Assembly (NCBI GenBank): GCA_937875395.1
Contig: CALNCU010000002.1
Location: 1 to 16,511 of the forward strand
Source of the DNA: an uncultured Armatimonadota bacterium
GTDB lineage: Bacteria; Armatimonadota; UBA5829; DTJY01
Direction: 5' to 3'
DNA length: 16,511 bases
The notes beneath the pieces were generated by a model. That model saw nothing but the letters and a program-made list of their open reading frames with translations, had not been told where the DNA came from and did not search any database. Below, one piece after another: positions 1 through 7,420 of the stretch. The first letter of the stretch is position 1; each line of letters opens with the position of its first letter. A program made the translations under genes and the position numbers.

Positions 1-973
1 AGAGTTCGGACTCCTTCATGCGGCCTGTGCCAAAGGTCTCTATAAGCACGGAGACAGGTTTTGCCACGCCAATGGCATATGCAAGCTGAATCTCGCACTT
101 ATCCGCCAGTCCCACCGCAACTATATTCTTTGCAATGTGGCGGGCCATGTATGCTGCAGATCTATCCACCTTGGTAGGGTCTTTGCCGCTGAACGCTCCG
201 CCGCCGTGCCTGGCCATTCCGCCATATGTATCTACAATAATCTTCCGGCCGGTAAGCCCGGTATCCCCTTCCGGCCCGCCTATCTCAAAGACGCCGGTCG
301 GGTTGACAAAGTATTTTATATCCGGGTTTATGTATAACTTGTACTCTTCCAGGATGGGCGGCAGCACATTTTCATTTACAACCTGCGCAACATCTTTTTG
401 AGTCATGCCGGATTTGTGCTGGGTTGATACTACAATTGTATCTATATGATGGGGTTTTCCGCCTGCATAAGCCACGGTAACCTGACTTTTACCGTCCGGG
501 AGCAGGCCGAGCGACGAGTTCTTTTCCCTGGCGACTGCCAGGTCGCGCGTAATCCTGTGGGCAAGCACAATGGGGAGCGGCATAAGGGCTTCCGTCTCTC
601 TGGTTGCATAGCCAAACATCATGCCCTGGTCGCCTGCGCCGCCGGTATCTACACCGCAGGCTATGTGCGGCGACTGCTGGTGGATGTGTACAGACATTCC
701 GCAACGCTTACCATCAAACCCGCAGGATGAATCCGTGTATCCAACATCGCATATAACATTGCGGGCCACCTGCTCAAAATCCACATTTGCGCTGGTGGTT
801 ACCTCTCCGGCAATAAACGCCTGCCCATGGGTTAAAAGCGCCTCCACCGCCACGCGGCCGCAAGGGTCCTGCTCAAGGACTGCATCCAGTATGGAATCGC
901 TTATCTGGTCTGCAAGCTTATCCGGGTGACCTTCCGTTACAGATTCTGATGTGAACAGCTTATATTCCTGCAA
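1..973 (-). CDS. metK: S-adenosylmethionine synthetase (methionine adenosyltransferase), C-terminus off the window
   Basis: This cytosolic enzyme makes S-adenosylmethionine from ATP and methionine. The visible 324 codons read in one open frame with all hallmark motifs: EGHPDK near residues 14-19 (ATP binding), GAGDQG at 112-117, and GGGAFSGKD at about 257-265 (phosphate/metal loop). Family members are about 390-400 residues, so roughly 70-75 C-terminal residues lie left of position 1. I chose the TTG start at 973 because GGAGG (985-981) sits 7 nt upstream. An in-frame ATG at 988 overlaps that SD and is unlikely. The gene lies downstream of a SAM-I riboswitch and an intrinsic terminator, so it should be switched off when SAM is plentiful. 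Identity is very secure; only the exact start is open. Confidence 0.97.
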   Translation of the reverse strand, partial: MQEYKLFTSESVTEGHPDKLADQISDSILDAVLEQDPCGRVAVEALLTHGQAFIAGEVTTSANVDFEQVARNVICDVGYTDSSCGFDGKRCGMSVHIHQQSPHIACGVDTGGAGDQGMMFGYATRETEALMPLPIVLAHRITRDLAVAREKNSSLGLLPDGKSQVTVAYAGGKPHHIDTIVVSTQHKSGMTQKDVAQVVNENVLPPILEEYKLYINPDIKYFVNPTGVFEIGGPEGDTGLTGRKIIVDTYGGMARHGGGAFSGKDPTKVDRSAAYMARHIAKNIVAVGLADKCEIQLAYAIGVAKPVSVLIETFGTGRMKESEL

Positions 974-992
974 GTCTTTTCCTCCCATCAAT

Positions 993-1020
993 AAAAAAAC
1001 CTCTCCAACGCAAGGAGAGG
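993..1020 (-). terminator. Intrinsic terminator of the metK SAM-I riboswitch (attenuator)
   Basis: On the minus strand CCTCTCC (1020-1014) pairs perfectly with GGAGAGG (1006-1000) around a 7-nt loop, followed by seven U (999-993). It lies between the SAM aptamer and the metK start, where the expression platform of a SAM-I riboswitch is expected. The GGAGG at the 3' end of the aptamer P1 strand can pair with CCTCT of the terminator's 5' arm (one G-U). That gives a plausible antiterminator in the absence of SAM, but the antiterminator is an inference. Confidence 0.9.
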
Positions 1021-1041
1021 CTCAGTTTATACTGTTCACCT

Positions 1042-1148
1042 CCCTTATCTTGCAGTTGGCACTGCCCGGAATTGACACCAAGAAGCCCTAACAGCTTCCG
1101 GTTGTCGTGGCATCGCAGGGCCGGTCCCTCCGCCACTCTTGATAAGGG
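1042..1148 (-). ncRNA. SAM-I (S-box) riboswitch aptamer upstream of metK
   Basis: Read on the minus strand, the P1 helix is CCCTTATC (1148-1141) pairing with GATAAGGG (1049-1042). Between them are the S-box signatures: AAGAGTGGCGGAGGGAC followed by CGGCCCTGCGATGCC, then CAACC, and GGTGTCAATTCC before the closing strand. This matches the SAM-I consensus, which binds SAM and promotes transcription termination. The window supplies aptamer, terminator and the SAM synthetase it controls, the classic feedback arrangement in Bacillota. Confidence 0.95.
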
Positions 1149-1161
1149 TATCTTTCTTTTA

Positions 1162-1190
1162 ATTATACGATTAACTTTGCTTGGCTGCAA
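1162..1190 (-). promoter_or_regulatory. Candidate sigma-A promoter of the metK transcript
   Basis: On the minus strand a perfect TATAAT -10 box (1167-1162) follows a TTGCAG -35-like hexamer (1190-1185) at 17 nt. Transcription would begin about 5-10 bases before the aptamer's P1 strand, which fits a riboswitch leader. The -35 is only a 3/6 match, so the -10 box and position carry the call. Confidence 0.6.
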
Positions 1191-1261
1191 GCGAAGAATT
1201 ATTCTGCTACCGGCAGGCCGCGTCTATAAATGTACCCGCATAGCGCGGTATTCAAAACCGT

Positions 1262-1282
1262 AAAAAAGTAGGCAGCGCTACT
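1262..1282 (-). terminator. Weak candidate terminator downstream of the ferredoxin gene
   Basis: On the minus strand AGTAG (1282-1278 side) and CTACT (1271-1267 side) can form a 5-bp stem with a 6-nt loop, followed directly by six U (1267-1262). A larger imperfect hairpin, ACGGAG 1295-1300 with CTCCGT 1318-1323 inside GGAAA/TTTCC flanks, lies just upstream in the transcript but has no U-tract. Together they may end the ferredoxin mRNA before the metK promoter. The 5-bp stem is short. Confidence 0.35.
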
Positions 1283-1350
1283 CAATATATGGAAACGGAG
1301 CGGCCCCAAAAAGACCACTCCGTATATTTCCACATGTTATAGGGATTTTA

Positions 1351-1521
1351 TTAGCCCTCAACAATGGCGCTGCATGGGCAGGCGGCCTCACATGCGCCGC
1401 AGTCCGTGCACACCTCAGGATCAATGCTGTACTGAGGATCGCCCTCACTGATTGCCGAGAAAGCACACTCCGAAAGACATGTCCCACACATGGAGCAATC
1501 GCTGGTTATCTTATACGCCAT
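1351..1521 (-). CDS. Small 2[4Fe-4S] bacterial-type ferredoxin (56 residues)
   Basis: This is a soluble low-potential electron carrier of the clostridial 2[4Fe-4S] type. Two cysteine clusters are visible: CSMCGTCLSEC (C9, C12, C15, C19) and CTDCGACEAACP (C39, C42, C45, C49). They follow the C-x2-C-x2-C-x3-C pattern, which binds two cubane clusters. The first motif ends in Cys-Ala instead of the usual Cys-Pro; the second has Cys-Pro. The length of 56 residues is normal for the family. The ATG start has a GGGG-containing SD 8 nt upstream. The gene has its own promoter and is separated from metK by the riboswitch, so the two are probably independent transcripts. The electron-transfer partner cannot be told from this window. 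Confidence 0.93.
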   Translation of the reverse strand: MAYKITSDCSMCGTCLSECAFSAISEGDPQYSIDPEVCTDCGACEAACPCSAIVEG

Positions 1522-1608
1522 AGTATAATCCCCTTTCTCATACGTTTATATACCTTGCATATACGGCACATTCCGGCTCATCCGGATTTTTATTGCCGCA
1601 ACCAGAGA

Positions 1609-1638
1609 ATTATATCAGAAACACAGAGATTACTTCAA
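1609..1638 (-). promoter_or_regulatory. Candidate sigma-A promoter of the ferredoxin gene
   Basis: On the minus strand TTGAAG (1638-1633, 4/6) and a perfect TATAAT (1614-1609) are separated by 18 nt. The start codon at 1521 would then have a leader of about 80 nt, which contains a short TCCGG/CCGGA hairpin (1572-1586). No other promoter-like pair is visible between 1521 and 1690. Confidence 0.55.
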
Positions 1639-1686
1639 GAACAAAAATCTAAAATATATCGGCAATTTGCTAATACCGTCAGCCAT

Positions 1687-1721
1687 AAAAAAAAGGCCGA
1701 TTAGTTTAGAAGTACCGGCCT
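1687..1721 (-). terminator. Candidate minus-strand intrinsic terminator in the intergenic gap
   Basis: On the minus strand AGGCCG (1721-1716) pairs with CGGCCT (1699-1694) around a 16-nt loop and is followed by seven U (1693-1687). No minus-strand gene lies to its right for more than 9 kb, so it would end an antisense or unannotated transcript, or insulate the ferredoxin promoter. The 305-base gap 1522-1826 otherwise holds the ferredoxin promoter and the structured leader of the next operon. I found no convincing plus-strand promoter in it. Confidence 0.4.
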
Positions 1722-1752
1722 CCGGGTAGATTTTTCGTAATTAGTATTTCGG

Positions 1753-1817
1753 CCTCCTGCGCTGTGCCGGCAGATTGGGCCGAGCATCATCCGCCATGCA
1801 ACCGCCTGCGCAGGAGG
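1753..1817 (+). promoter_or_regulatory. Structured 5' leader sequestering the SD of the first BON gene
   Basis: CCTCCTGCGC (1753-1762) is the exact reverse complement of GCGCAGGAGG (1808-1817). The 3' arm contains the AGGAGG SD of the gene starting at 1827. Inside the 45-nt loop TGC-CGGC (1765-1771) pairs with GCCG-A-GCA (1779-1786), a 7-bp hairpin with one bulged A. The outer helix would block ribosome binding unless it is opened. A second copy of CGGCCTCC lies at 1716-1723, 34 bp before the one at 1750-1757, and could compete for the SD. No known riboswitch class was recognised. Confidence 0.55.
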
Positions 1818-1826
1818 AACACGTTT

Positions 1827-2057
1827 ATGACCATACATGATGAGGCCCTGGCAAACATGGTTCGCTCAGAGCTGGCAATGGATACGCGTACCGGCGGGCT
1901 GCCTATCAGCGTCAGGGTATCCGGCGGCGAAGTCTTTCTGAAAGGCTGCGTAGACACGCGGGAACAGCTTGCAATTGCAGAGTTTATAATCAGCGGTATC
2001 CCCGGTGTAAGGCATGTAAACATTGAGGAACTGCAGGCAAAAGAGGATAGAGCATGA
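1827..2057 (+). CDS. Small single-BON-domain protein (76 residues)
   Basis: The product is one BON (bacterial OsmY and nodulation) domain, seen in the pattern of an alpha-helical start, then VRVSGGEVFLKGCVDTREQ, then a helix and IPGVRHVNIEEL. BON domains are thought to bind phospholipids, other surfaces or partner proteins; OsmY is the stress-induced example. No signal peptide is present, so a cytoplasmic location is likely, unlike OsmY. I chose ATG 1827 because AGGAGG lies 9 nt upstream; an open GTG at 1764 in the same frame has no SD. The stop overlaps the next gene's ATG (ATGA), indicating translational coupling to the phosphorylase. It resembles the repeats of the protein at 7504-8163 in motif layout. 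The cellular role is unknown. Confidence 0.8.
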   Translation: MTIHDEALANMVRSELAMDTRTGGLPISVRVSGGEVFLKGCVDTREQLAIAEFIISGIPGVRHVNIEELQAKEDRA

Positions 2058-4438
2058 GCGAATACGGCCATTTTTCCCCTGATGGCAGAGAATATATAAT
2101 CAACCGGCCGGATACGCCGCGGCCCTGGGTAAACTATCTATCCAACGAAAAGTACTGCGCCATCTGCTCTCACACGGGCGGAGGATACGCGTTTTATGAG
2201 ACATCCGGCTACAACCGCATAACCAATGAAGCACCATCCACCGTGCTTATGCAAGACCGGCCGGGGCGGTACATCTACGTTAGAGACACAGATACAGGCA
2301 AATACTGGGGGCTCACCTGGCAGCCCACCACAGAGGAATATAGCCACTGGGAATCCCGGCACGGCCCCGGGTATACAACCGTCTCATGTACGCAAAACGG
2401 CATCCGCGGAGAGGTTGCCTACTTTGTGCCCAGAAGAGACGATGCAGAAATATGGATGATCAGCCTGCGCAACACGGGAGAGACGCCAAGAAGCCTAACC
2501 GCATTCTCGTTTGTAGAATGGTCGCTTGCAAACTATGCATACAACCTTACGGAAGCCGCATTCTCGCAACTCTTTAACGAAGTCTCCTACGAAAACAATA
2601 TAATATACGCTACCACCAGATTCTGGAACGTGGCGCCGGGCGGAGGCACAAACCCAAACCTCAGGTGGGACAAATTGGCCTTCATGACATCAAACATCCA
2701 GCCGGAAGCCTACGATACGCTTACAGAGGCGTTTCTGGGAATGTACCGCAGCCTGCACAATCCCATAGCCGTAGAACAGGGATACTGTACAAACAGCCTT
2801 GGTCACGGGCAGGATATTGTGGGAGCGCTGCAGCATAGTTTTAACCTGGCCCCCGGAGAAGAGGCGCAGTTCCTTGTTATGGTGGGCATTGCTTTCCGGC
2901 ATGATGAAGCCGTTAACCTGCGCGACAGATACGCCACATGGGAGGATGCAGAACATGCCCTCCGCGAGGTAAAACACTACTGGAACGATTACCTTTCAAA
3001 GAACACCTGCCATACGCCGGACGAAAGCTTTTCCATATCATTCAACACCTGGAACAAGTACCAGTCATGGATAACATCCCGGTGGGCAAGAATGGATTCC
3101 TACTACATAGGCGGCGGATCTATAATAGGTTTCCGGGACAGCTGGCAGGATATGCTGGGCATACTTCCAAACGACCTGGACTGGGCGCATCAGCGCATAC
3201 TCTACCTTATGGAGCACCAGTTCCCGGATGGAAGCACCCTGCATAACTGGGACCCGTTAACAAACATAGGCGTTAAAACCGGCCACAGTGACGATCCCCT
3301 CTGGCTGGCGCTGGGCATAATTGAATACATAAAAGAATCCGGGGACACCGCCTTTCTGGACGAAGCAGCCCCCTACTATGACGGTGGAACAGAGACGGTA
3401 CGCCAGCATCTCATCCACGCCCTGGACTACTCCCTGTCCAGGATGAGCCCGCGAAACATACCCCTTATAGAAGCAGCCGACTGGAACGACGGGCTGGATC
3501 AGGTGGGTCGCCAGGGCCGCGGAGAGAGCACCATGATTGCAGAACACCTGGTATGGATGCTCCGCGAAGCATCAGAACTTCTTGGTCTTACAGGCCGTGA
3601 AGATTTATCCGCCAAATACACCGCCGCAAGAGAAGAGATTATAGCCGCCGTAAATGACCACCTATGGGATGGCGCATGGTATGCCAGAGGCACAAGGGAC
3701 GACGGCCAACTATACGGAACCTCAAAAGATCAGGAAGCCAAAATGTACCTTAACCCCCAGTCCTGGGCGGTAATGGGCGGATTGGCAATAAAAGAGAGGG
3801 CCCAAACCTGCATGAATTCGGTAGAAGAACACCTTGATACGGAATACGGCCCCGCCCTCTTCCTCCCCGCCTACACGGAACCAAACCCCAAGATTGGCAT
3901 TATCACCAGATTCTCGCCCGGCACAAAAGAGAACGGCACCATATTCAACCATACCGTAGCATGGGCCATTATGGCAGAATGCATTCTTGGCCGCGGCAGC
4001 AGAGCCTATCAATTATGGAAGAACTCATCCTTCATGCAAAGAGGAGAACAGCCGGAGATATACAAAACAGAGCCCTACATCTACTGCGAATACGTGCACG
4101 GGCCGGATTCCGTAACCTTTGGGCAGGGGGATTTTGCCTGGATGACCGGCACAGCCGCATGGATGTGGAAGGTATCGCTTGAATGGATACTTGGAATACG
4201 CCCTGTCTATAACGGGCTTCTGGTAGACCCGTGCATCCCCGGCGAATGGGATAGCTTTGCCGTAACCAGAAAGTTCAGGCACAGCACATACCATATATTG
4301 GTAGAGAACCCGGAACATATAGAAAAAGGCATAAAAAGCCTGTTCATAGACGGCCGGGAATCGGCAGGCAACCTTATTCCGGCCTTAAAGGATGGCAAAG
4401 TGCATGAAATCCGTGCTATCATGGGAACAGTTAAATAA
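2054..4438 (+). CDS. GH94 family glycoside phosphorylase (cellobiose phosphorylase-like)
   Basis: GH94 enzymes cleave beta-linked disaccharides or oligosaccharides with inorganic phosphate, giving alpha-sugar-1-phosphate with inversion. At 794 residues this is close to cellobiose phosphorylase length (about 810-820). The N-terminus (YGHFSPDGREYIINRPDTP...PWVNYL) matches the family's beta-sandwich start. In the (alpha/alpha)6 domain GFRDSWQD (359-366) lies at subsite -1, ADWND (475-479) carries the general acid, probably D479 by analogy with D490 of the Cellvibrio enzyme, and TKENGTIFNH (624-633) is the phosphate-binding region. No signal peptide is seen, so it is cytosolic. The start overlaps the BON gene by 4 nt and an Hsp20 gene follows after 26 nt. 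The acceptor (glucose, gluconate, GlcNAc or other) cannot be fixed from motifs alone. Confidence 0.9.
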   Translation: MSEYGHFSPDGREYIINRPDTPRPWVNYLSNEKYCAICSHTGGGYAFYETSGYNRITNEAPSTVLMQDRPGRYIYVRDTDTGKYWGLTWQPTTEEYSHWESRHGPGYTTVSCTQNGIRGEVAYFVPRRDDAEIWMISLRNTGETPRSLTAFSFVEWSLANYAYNLTEAAFSQLFNEVSYENNIIYATTRFWNVAPGGGTNPNLRWDKLAFMTSNIQPEAYDTLTEAFLGMYRSLHNPIAVEQGYCTNSLGHGQDIVGALQHSFNLAPGEEAQFLVMVGIAFRHDEAVNLRDRYATWEDAEHALREVKHYWNDYLSKNTCHTPDESFSISFNTWNKYQSWITSRWARMDSYYIGGGSIIGFRDSWQDMLGILPNDLDWAHQRILYLMEHQFPDGSTLHNWDPLTNIGVKTGHSDDPLWLALGIIEYIKESGDTAFLDEAAPYYDGGTETVRQHLIHALDYSLSRMSPRNIPLIEAADWNDGLDQVGRQGRGESTMIAEHLVWMLREASELLGLTGREDLSAKYTAAREEIIAAVNDHLWDGAWYARGTRDDGQLYGTSKDQEAKMYLNPQSWAVMGGLAIKERAQTCMNSVEEHLDTEYGPALFLPAYTEPNPKIGIITRFSPGTKENGTIFNHTVAWAIMAECILGRGSRAYQLWKNSSFMQRGEQPEIYKTEPYIYCEYVHGPDSVTFGQGDFAWMTGTAAWMWKVSLEWILGIRPVYNGLLVDPCIPGEWDSFAVTRKFRHSTYHILVENPEHIEKGIKSLFIDGRESAGNLIPALKDGKVHEIRAIMGTVK

Positions 4439-4464
4439 TCCTTGTTGACAGGCAGGATGCGCTA

Positions 4465-4941
4465 ATGTTCAAAGACTATGAAGACCTAGTAAAACAAATG
4501 GAGTATGAAATGCAAAGATGCTCTGCAGAAGCAATGCGGCGCCTGCTGGAACTCCCCCCGGGCGCGCAGGAATTCTGGCTGCCGCGCACAGATGTCTATG
4601 AGACGGAAGAAGAACTTGTGGTGCGCGTTGAAGTTGCCGGGGTAAAAAGAAAATCGCTCAGCGTATCCCTCTCGGCAGACAGGCACACAATAAACATAAA
4701 GGGGAACCGGGCGGAGCAGTTTGTAGATGAGCGCCGAAAGATACGTTATTACCAGCTTGAAGTCTACTTCGGTCCATTTGAAAGAGATATAGCCCTCCCA
4801 AAAGATATAAATGTAGATGAAACCCGGCTCAGCGCAACTTATAAAGAAGGTTTCCTTGTAATCACGCTGCCTAAGATGGAAAAACAACAGGCCTCCAGAA
4901 CCATACAGATAGAACAGGAAGCCGGCGGACAGCAAAGCTAG
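4465..4941 (+). CDS. Small heat-shock protein, Hsp20/alpha-crystallin family
   Basis: This ATP-independent holdase keeps unfolding proteins from aggregating. The 158-residue chain has an N-terminal helical arm (1-38), an alpha-crystallin domain from about 39 to 135 beginning LPRTDVYETEEELVV, the family motif A-T-Y-K-E-G-F-L (124-131), and a C-terminal I-x-I motif (TIQIE, I147 and I149) used in oligomer assembly. Length and order are normal. It lies 26 nt after the GH94 gene and 37 nt before lon, so it is probably cotranscribed. The SD is modest (AGGAT region about 8 nt before ATG). I saw no CIRCE or CtsR operator near it. Confidence 0.95.
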   Translation: MFKDYEDLVKQMEYEMQRCSAEAMRRLLELPPGAQEFWLPRTDVYETEEELVVRVEVAGVKRKSLSVSLSADRHTINIKGNRAEQFVDERRKIRYYQLEVYFGPFERDIALPKDINVDETRLSATYKEGFLVITLPKMEKQQASRTIQIEQEAGGQQS

Positions 4942-4978
4942 CACCGTCCTGTTTTTTAAGTCTACCAGGAGAAGAATA

Positions 4979-7381
4979 TTGGAGAATGATACCAAAATAG
5001 TAACAGACGGCCAGGAAGCAGAGCTGATTCAGGACGAAAGCAAGATTGCCGTCCCGGAAGAACTAAGCCTGCTGCCCCTCCGGGATACCGTGCTCTTTCC
5101 GCTGGTGGTAAGCCCGCTAAGCGCCGGCAGAGAAAGTTCCATAAAGCTTATAGATGATGCCGTGGCAAGCGGCAACAGGGTAATCACCGTTGCCACAATG
5201 AAGAACCCGGAGATAGAAAAACCTACAAAAGACGATATTTACAGCATAGGCACAGCGGTAGTAATACATACCATGATGCGCCTTCCGGATGTGCTGCGGC
5301 TTATTGTGCAGGGTATTCAGCGCGTACGCATAACGGAAATTACGCAAACAGAACCGTACCTTAAGGCACGCGTAGAGATTATCCCCGAGCGGACGGATTT
5401 CACAGAAGAAGAAAAAACAGAGATAGAGGCGCTGCGCAGAAATATATCCACACTCTTCCAGAAGGTAATCTCGCTCTCCCCCAACCTGCCGGATGAGATG
5501 GCAAACATAGCCAAGACGGTAACAAGGCCCAACCTGCTTGTAGATTCCATAGCCACCAACATGCCCATACCAACGGTGGAAAAGCAGGAACTCCTTGAGA
5601 TTGCAGACCTTAAAGAACGGATGAAAAAACTTGCATCCATACTCTCAAGAGAAGTAGAAGTGCTGGAGATAGGGAGCAAAATTCAGTCTCAAATACAATC
5701 TGAAATGTCCAAAACCCAGCGGGAATACTACCTTAGAGAGCAGCTTAAGGCCATCCAGAAAGAGCTTGGAGAGAGCGACGAACGCACCGCCGAAACCGAT
5801 GAACTTAGAAAAAAAGCAAAAGAAGCCAATATGCCGGAAGAGGCGGAAAAAGTTATCACAAGAGAGCTGGACAGGCTCTCCCGCATACCGCCGTCGGCGC
5901 CGGACTACACAGTCTCAAGAACCTACGTAGACTGGCTTGTATCCCTGCCCTGGCGCATAAGCACAGAAGATAATCTGGATATAATCCGCGTCAAAAAAAT
6001 TCTGGACGAAGATCACTACGGCCTGGATAAAATAAAAGAACGCATACTGGAATACCTCTCCGTTCGCAAATTCAAAACAGAGGGGGCGGTTAGGCAGCCC
6101 ATACTCTGTTTTGCGGGGCCTCCGGGCGTGGGCAAAACATCGCTGGGCATGTCCATAGCACGCGCGCTGGGCAGAAAGTTCATCCGCATGTCGCTTGGCG
6201 GAATAAGGGATGAGGCAGAGATGCGGGGGCACCGCAGAACATACATAGGCGCGCTTCCCGGACAGATCATCCAGGGGATGCGCCGCGCCGCCTCAAACAA
6301 CCCCGTCTTTATGATGGACGAGATAGACAAGGTGGGCGCAGACTTCCGCGGAGACCCGTCCGCCGCCCTCCTTGAGATACTGGACCCGGAGCAGAACATA
6401 TCTTTCCGCGACCACTACCTTGAAGTACCATTTGACCTGTCCAATACCCTGTTCATTACAACCGCCAACCAGCTGGACCCAATCAAGGACAGGATGGAGA
6501 TACTGGAACTAGCCGGCTACACAGAAGAAGAAAAGGTGATGATTGCAAAACGCCACCTCATCCCAAAACAGCTTGCCGAACACGGGCTGAAGGCGGAAGA
6601 GCACATAACCTGGGATGACGACGCCCTGAAGATGCTGATCAGGGGATACACCCGTGAAGCCGGCGTGCGCAACCTGGAAAGAGAGGTTGCAGCCATCTGC
6701 CGAAAGGTAACCCGGCAGTTTGCAGAGGGCCGCACGGAACCCGTAAACGTAAATACAGATGCAGTAAAAGCATACCTTGGGGCGCCCCGCTTCCAGTTTG
6801 AAGAAGTTGTGCAGCGCACCCGGGTACCCGGAGTGGCAACCGCCCTGGCCTGGACTCCCGTGGGCGGAGACATACTGTTTATAGAGGCAACCAGTATGCC
6901 CGGCAAGCGGGAACTAATGCTCACCGGCATGCTGGGAGATGTTATGAAGGAATCCGCGCAGGCGGCGCTTTCCTACGTGCGGTCGCACGCAACAAACCTG
7001 GGCGTAGCCCCCAACTTCTTCTCAGACATAGATATCCACCTGCACGTACCGGCGGGCTCCATCCCCAAGGACGGGCCGTCGGCGGGGATAACCATGGCAA
7101 CTGCGCTTGCATCCCTTGTCACTGGGCGCCCGGTGCGCCCGGAGGTAGCCATGACGGGAGAGATTACGCTCACCGGCAGAGTGCTCCCCATAGGAGGGGT
7201 GAAAGAGAAAATCCTTGCAGCACGCAGAGCCGGGATTACAACGGTAATCCTGCCCCGGGAGAACAAAAAAGACGTAGATGAAGACGTCCCGGATGAAGTA
7301 AAGAAGGTAATGGACTTCCAGTTTGTAGAGAGCGTAGACCAGGTCTTTAATATAGCCCTGGAAGAGAAGAAGGAAGGCTGA
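4979..7381 (+). CDS. lon: ATP-dependent Lon protease (LonA type)
   Basis: This cytosolic AAA+ serine-lysine protease degrades misfolded and regulatory proteins. Domains in order are an N-terminal substrate-binding LON domain (about 28-220), a helical linker (about 225-310), the AAA+ module with Walker A GPPGVGKT (380-387, K386) and Walker B FMMDEIDK (D447-E448), and the C-terminal protease domain with the catalytic dyad S701 in KDGPSAG and K742 in GGVKEK. The 800-residue length is typical of LonA. The start is TTG at 4979, supported by AGGAG 7 nt upstream; the nearby ATG at 4986 is out of frame. It sits directly after hsp20, pairing a holdase with a protease. A weak GGAC/GTCC stem plus six T between hsp20 and lon could reduce read-through but is not convincing. 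Confidence 0.98.
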   Translation: MENDTKIVTDGQEAELIQDESKIAVPEELSLLPLRDTVLFPLVVSPLSAGRESSIKLIDDAVASGNRVITVATMKNPEIEKPTKDDIYSIGTAVVIHTMMRLPDVLRLIVQGIQRVRITEITQTEPYLKARVEIIPERTDFTEEEKTEIEALRRNISTLFQKVISLSPNLPDEMANIAKTVTRPNLLVDSIATNMPIPTVEKQELLEIADLKERMKKLASILSREVEVLEIGSKIQSQIQSEMSKTQREYYLREQLKAIQKELGESDERTAETDELRKKAKEANMPEEAEKVITRELDRLSRIPPSAPDYTVSRTYVDWLVSLPWRISTEDNLDIIRVKKILDEDHYGLDKIKERILEYLSVRKFKTEGAVRQPILCFAGPPGVGKTSLGMSIARALGRKFIRMSLGGIRDEAEMRGHRRTYIGALPGQIIQGMRRAASNNPVFMMDEIDKVGADFRGDPSAALLEILDPEQNISFRDHYLEVPFDLSNTLFITTANQLDPIKDRMEILELAGYTEEEKVMIAKRHLIPKQLAEHGLKAEEHITWDDDALKMLIRGYTREAGVRNLEREVAAICRKVTRQFAEGRTEPVNVNTDAVKAYLGAPRFQFEEVVQRTRVPGVATALAWTPVGGDILFIEATSMPGKRELMLTGMLGDVMKESAQAALSYVRSHATNLGVAPNFFSDIDIHLHVPAGSIPKDGPSAGITMATALASLVTGRPVRPEVAMTGEITLTGRVLPIGGVKEKILAARRAGITTVILPRENKKDVDEDVPDEVKKVMDFQFVESVDQVFNIALEEKKEG

Positions 7382-7420
7382 AAACGGGTGATGCATACTG
7401 CAAAACCGGCATAAAAAACG

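Noticed and set aside
1572..1595. TCCGG/CCGGA hairpin followed by TTTTT on the plus strand
   Set aside because: No plus-strand gene lies upstream for it to terminate. It sits in the ferredoxin leader and has only a 5-bp stem.
4942..4978. Terminator between hsp20 and lon (GGAC/GTCC then TTTTTT)
   Set aside because: Only four base pairs with a long loop, so it is unlikely to stop polymerase efficiently.
4486..4995. 169-codon open frame antisense to hsp20
   Set aside because: It is the reverse-frame shadow of a clear Hsp20 gene, with no SD and no recognisable domain. Similar long antisense frames inside lon (for example 6517-6930) were dismissed for the same reason.
4439..5000. CIRCE or CtsR heat-shock operator near hsp20/lon
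   Set aside because: Neither the TTAGCACTC-N9-GAGTGCTAA dyad nor the CtsR heptad repeat is present in or near the gaps before hsp20 and lon.
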